A model generated the notes under the pieces. It saw only the letters and a list, made by a program, of their open reading frames with translations, was not told the DNA's origin and searched no databases. A stretch of DNA of 64,000 bases from JALZUE01 sp051251725 (GTDB taxonomy: Bacteria > Pseudomonadota > Gammaproteobacteria > Enterobacterales > Alteromonadaceae): positions 67,771 through 131,770 of the forward strand of contig JBPOFN010000007.1 in the NCBI GenBank assembly GCA_051251725.1, read 5' to 3'. This document shows positions 61,951 through 64,000 of this stretch, piece by piece. Every line of letters starts with the position of its first letter. The first letter of the stretch is position 1. Both the position numbers and the translations under genes were made by a program.

Positions 61951-63522
61951 TTGACTAAATCATTCAAGGATTTTATTTCGGCATTAAGCCTTCCAAATAA
62001 TATCACTTCACTCACAGAAATTGGTCGTGGTATTGAAAGAGAATCACTGCGAGTGTTGTCCAAAGGCGCACTGGCGGCAACACCACATCATTACGCGTTA
62101 GGCTCAGCCTTAACTCATCCGCAAATTACCACAGATTATGCTGAAACGTTAATGGAGTTTATTACTCCGGTAAGTTACTCGCCAGAGTTGTCGATTCAGC
62201 AACTTGAAGATGTGCATAAATTTGTTTTAGCTGAAATTGATGATGAACTTTTATGGCCAATGAGTATGCCGTGTTTTGTTAATGATGCGAGTAAAATCGA
62301 ACTAGCCAATTATGGTCAGTCAAATATTGGCAAAATGAAACGCGTTTATCGTCAAGGTTTGAAAAACCGTTACGGTTCAATGATGCAAGTGATCGCGGGC
62401 ATTCATTTTAACTTCTCATTTCCAACATCGTTTTGGCAAGTGATCAAAGAACAAGAAGATAACGCACAAGAAATGACGGATTATATCTCAGACAAATATT
62501 TTGCCCTGATCCGAAATTACAAGCGCTTGTGCTGGTTAATACCTTATCTCTATGGCAGCTCACCGGCTATTTGTCCGTCATTCTTGCAAGGTAAAAAAAC
62601 TGCTTTACCGTTTAAAAAATCGGAAAATGGCTATATGTACTTACCCTATGCGACTTCTTTAAGAATGAGCGACTTAGGCTATACCAATAGCGAGCAGTCA
62701 AGTTTGTATATTTGTTATAACAACTTAGATAATTATGTTAAACAAGTTGAAAATGCGATCAGCTTATCGTCAGACGAATTTTCTAAAATCGGCGTCAAAG
62801 TTAATGGTCAATACCAACAATTAAATGCCAATGTGCTGCAGATTGAAAATGAATTATATGCCCCCATCAGACCTAAACGGGTGGCAAAATCAGGTGAAAA
62901 ACCATCGCAGGCATTGAAAAGTCGAGGTGTTGAATATATTGAAGTGCGAGCGTTAGACGTTAATCCATTCTCGCCAACGGGCATTGATTTACAGCAAGTA
63001 TTATTTTTAGATATTTTTATCACCTATTGTGCCTTAGCTGGCAGCCCTGAATTAAATTGCGAAGAGCAAAACGAATACGATAAAAATATGGACGAAGTTG
63101 TTAATCGCGGGCGCGATCCTCAGTTATCGTTATTTGATCATGGCGTTGAAAAATCGTTACCTCAGTGGGGCAATGAAATTTTTTCTGAACTATCTGAGAT
63201 TGCGGCTTTACTTGATGAAGCTAACCAATCTAATAAGTATGCGTTAGCATTACAAGTTGAGCTCGATAAAATTAATGACGTTGAAAAAACACCGTCGGCT
63301 AAAATATTAGACTTAGTGGTTAATCAAAATATTAGCTTAACCGGCTTTGCTTTGGATAATGCTCAAAATTATCGCAGCCAATTTTTAGCGAATGATTATC
63401 AATATTTTGATCATAACTATTTTGTCGCAACAGCGAAGCAGTCACATCTTGCGCAAAAGGAAATTGAAAATGCCGATAGTTTATCTTTTGATGACTTCCT
63501 GGCGGACTATTTTAGTGCTTAG
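61951..63522 (+). CDS. gshA: Glutamate-cysteine ligase
   Basis: First enzyme of glutathione synthesis. It joins glutamate and cysteine with ATP. It is the single-domain gammaproteobacterial type: EIGRGIERESLRV at the start, HPQITTDYAETLMEFITP, ARNYKRLCWLIPYLYGSSPA style middle block, and YIEVRALDVNPFSPTGID. Length 523 (E. coli 518). The start is TTG at 61951, seven bases after a GGGAG ribosome binding site; no ATG fits the family N-terminus. The upstream 220 bases separate it from the divergent NhaC-like gene. Confidence 0.95.
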   Translation: MTKSFKDFISALSLPNNITSLTEIGRGIERESLRVLSKGALAATPHHYALGSALTHPQITTDYAETLMEFITPVSYSPELSIQQLEDVHKFVLAEIDDELLWPMSMPCFVNDASKIELANYGQSNIGKMKRVYRQGLKNRYGSMMQVIAGIHFNFSFPTSFWQVIKEQEDNAQEMTDYISDKYFALIRNYKRLCWLIPYLYGSSPAICPSFLQGKKTALPFKKSENGYMYLPYATSLRMSDLGYTNSEQSSLYICYNNLDNYVKQVENAISLSSDEFSKIGVKVNGQYQQLNANVLQIENELYAPIRPKRVAKSGEKPSQALKSRGVEYIEVRALDVNPFSPTGIDLQQVLFLDIFITYCALAGSPELNCEEQNEYDKNMDEVVNRGRDPQLSLFDHGVEKSLPQWGNEIFSELSEIAALLDEANQSNKYALALQVELDKINDVEKTPSAKILDLVVNQNISLTGFALDNAQNYRSQFLANDYQYFDHNYFVATAKQSHLAQKEIENADSLSFDDFLADYFSA

Positions 63523-63584
63523 TTGAACTGAACTGAGCTTTTTTATCTCATAACAGGCATGTTAAGGGCCGGTTAATTAAAGAC

Positions 63585-63611
63585 AAAAAAAAGCGCATCT
63601 AAAATGCGCTT
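63585..63611 (-). terminator. Minus-strand terminator module 1
   Basis: On the minus strand AAGCGCAT-TTTAG-ATGCGCTT is followed by eight T. It lies 62 bases beyond gshA and cannot serve that gene well because the T tract is on the other strand. Confidence 0.8.
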
Positions 63612-63659
63612 AAAAAACATGAAATACTAAGGAAATAAAGTTTTCATAGAATCAGAGTA

Positions 63660-63716
63660 CTGTATTTTAGATAAGTTCAATTAAAATAAAATTAATCAAA
63701 CTTATCTAAAATACAG
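63660..63716. repeat. Perfect 18-bp inverted repeat
   Basis: CTGTATTTTAGATAAGTT (63660-63677) and its exact complement (63699-63716) enclose a 21-base AT-rich loop. It directly joins terminator module 2. No T tract follows on the plus strand. It could be a structured RNA, a transposon-like end pair or a processing site. Confidence 0.7.
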
Positions 63717-63718
63717 CC

Positions 63719-63746
63719 AAAAAAAAACGCATTAATCAATGCGTTT
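63719..63746 (-). terminator. Minus-strand terminator module 2
   Basis: AAACGCATT-GATT-AATGCGTTT on the minus strand, followed by nine T. The preceding 60 bases resemble those before module 3. Confidence 0.8.
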
Positions 63747-63927
63747 CAAATAAAACTAAAATATCAATACCAAAAAATACAAGTACTAATACAAAAATAC
63801 ATACAAGGGGGATTACAATATACAAGTAATCAGAGTGTGGCTATTTGAATTAGTTCCCTGATCATTATATTTATTTAATAAAAAACGCGAATTAGTTAAA
63901 TTAGCTGTTTATTCAGAAATAACAGGC

Positions 63928-63955
63928 AAAAAAAAACGCATTAAATAATGCGCTT
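63928..63955 (-). terminator. Minus-strand terminator module 3
   Basis: CGCATT-ATTT-AATGCG on the minus strand, followed by nine T. The flanks (TTTATTCGAA before, GCCTG after) match module 2 closely. Confidence 0.8.
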
Positions 63956-64000
63956 CGAATAAACATAAATATTAATACAAAAAAACTAATACAAAAAATA

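Larger units (their letters stand above)
63523..64000. other. Gene-free right end with repeated hairpins
   Basis: This AT-rich stretch has no coding frame on either strand. It holds three related hairpins with poly-A on the plus strand (poly-T on the minus strand), listed separately, and a perfect 18-bp stem at 63660-63716. The last two modules are similar over about 70 bases. All terminator signals point to transcripts coming from the right, outside the window. Confidence 0.75.

Overview
The window is an ordinary chromosomal stretch of a marine gammaproteobacterium. It is most likely from the Alteromonadales near Colwellia/Thalassotalea, judged from gene order, AT-rich codons and protein similarity recalled from E. 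coli and Vibrio homologues. No database search was run. It holds about 60 densely packed housekeeping genes. I see no prophage, insertion sequence, CRISPR array, rRNA gene or tRNA gene. Sodium-linked functions recur (PomAB flagellar stator, an NSS symporter, an NhaC-type antiporter), which fits a marine life style.

Layout. 0-10 kb: start of a UPF0016 membrane protein gene (cut by the window edge), a PAS-GGDEF diguanylate cyclase, srmB, fldB, then dsbC-recJ-prfB-lysS without the xerD that accompanies them in enterics; prfB lacks the usual programmed frameshift. 9.5-17 kb: an orphan periplasmic binding protein, a chemoreceptor, slyD, ygfZ, sdhE-cptA and nadB. 17-26.5 kb: rpoE-rseA-rseB-rseC, lepA-lepB-rnc-era-recO, a 240-bp tandem repeat, pdxJ-acpS. 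26.5-35.4 kb: a small orphan gene, barA, and divergently rlmD-relA-mazG-spoU-type methyltransferase, then ybaN. 35.4-42.6 kb: a second repeat tract, a secreted cyclophilin with calcium-binding type repeats and a GlyGly-CTERM tail, a DUF4202 gene, pyrG, eno, an 870-bp gap with a third repeat tract and a probably broken small gene, and an unrecognised 204-residue gene. 42.7-49.2 kb: the tightly overlapping ftsB-ispD-ispF-truD-surE-pcm-yqaA-nlpD-rpoS block. 49.3-54.3 kb: xseB-ispA-dxs on the minus strand and pomA-pomB on the plus strand. 54.4-63.5 kb: thiI, panE and a VanZ-like gene, yajQ, an NSS transporter, an RluA-family pseudouridine synthase with an NhaC antiporter, and gshA. The last 480 bases hold no gene but three related minus-strand terminator hairpins.

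How the genes work together. The rpoE and relA/rpoS/barA genes form the envelope-stress and starvation control layer. dxs, ispA, ispD and ispF supply isoprenoids through the MEP pathway, and dxs also feeds pdxJ (vitamin B6) and thiamine. sdhE and ygfZ serve flavin and iron-sulfur enzymes.

The most unusual material is between genes. Three tracts of degenerate 6-7 bp repeats with an AGC core (25064-25303, 35431-35570, 41241-41289) look like one dispersed family. The eno downstream gap combines a hexanucleotide repeat, a good ribosome binding site and a run of seven T that splits a small membrane-protein frame. The right end carries tandem terminator modules. I found no clearly new multi-gene system; these non-coding elements are the best candidates for something undescribed.
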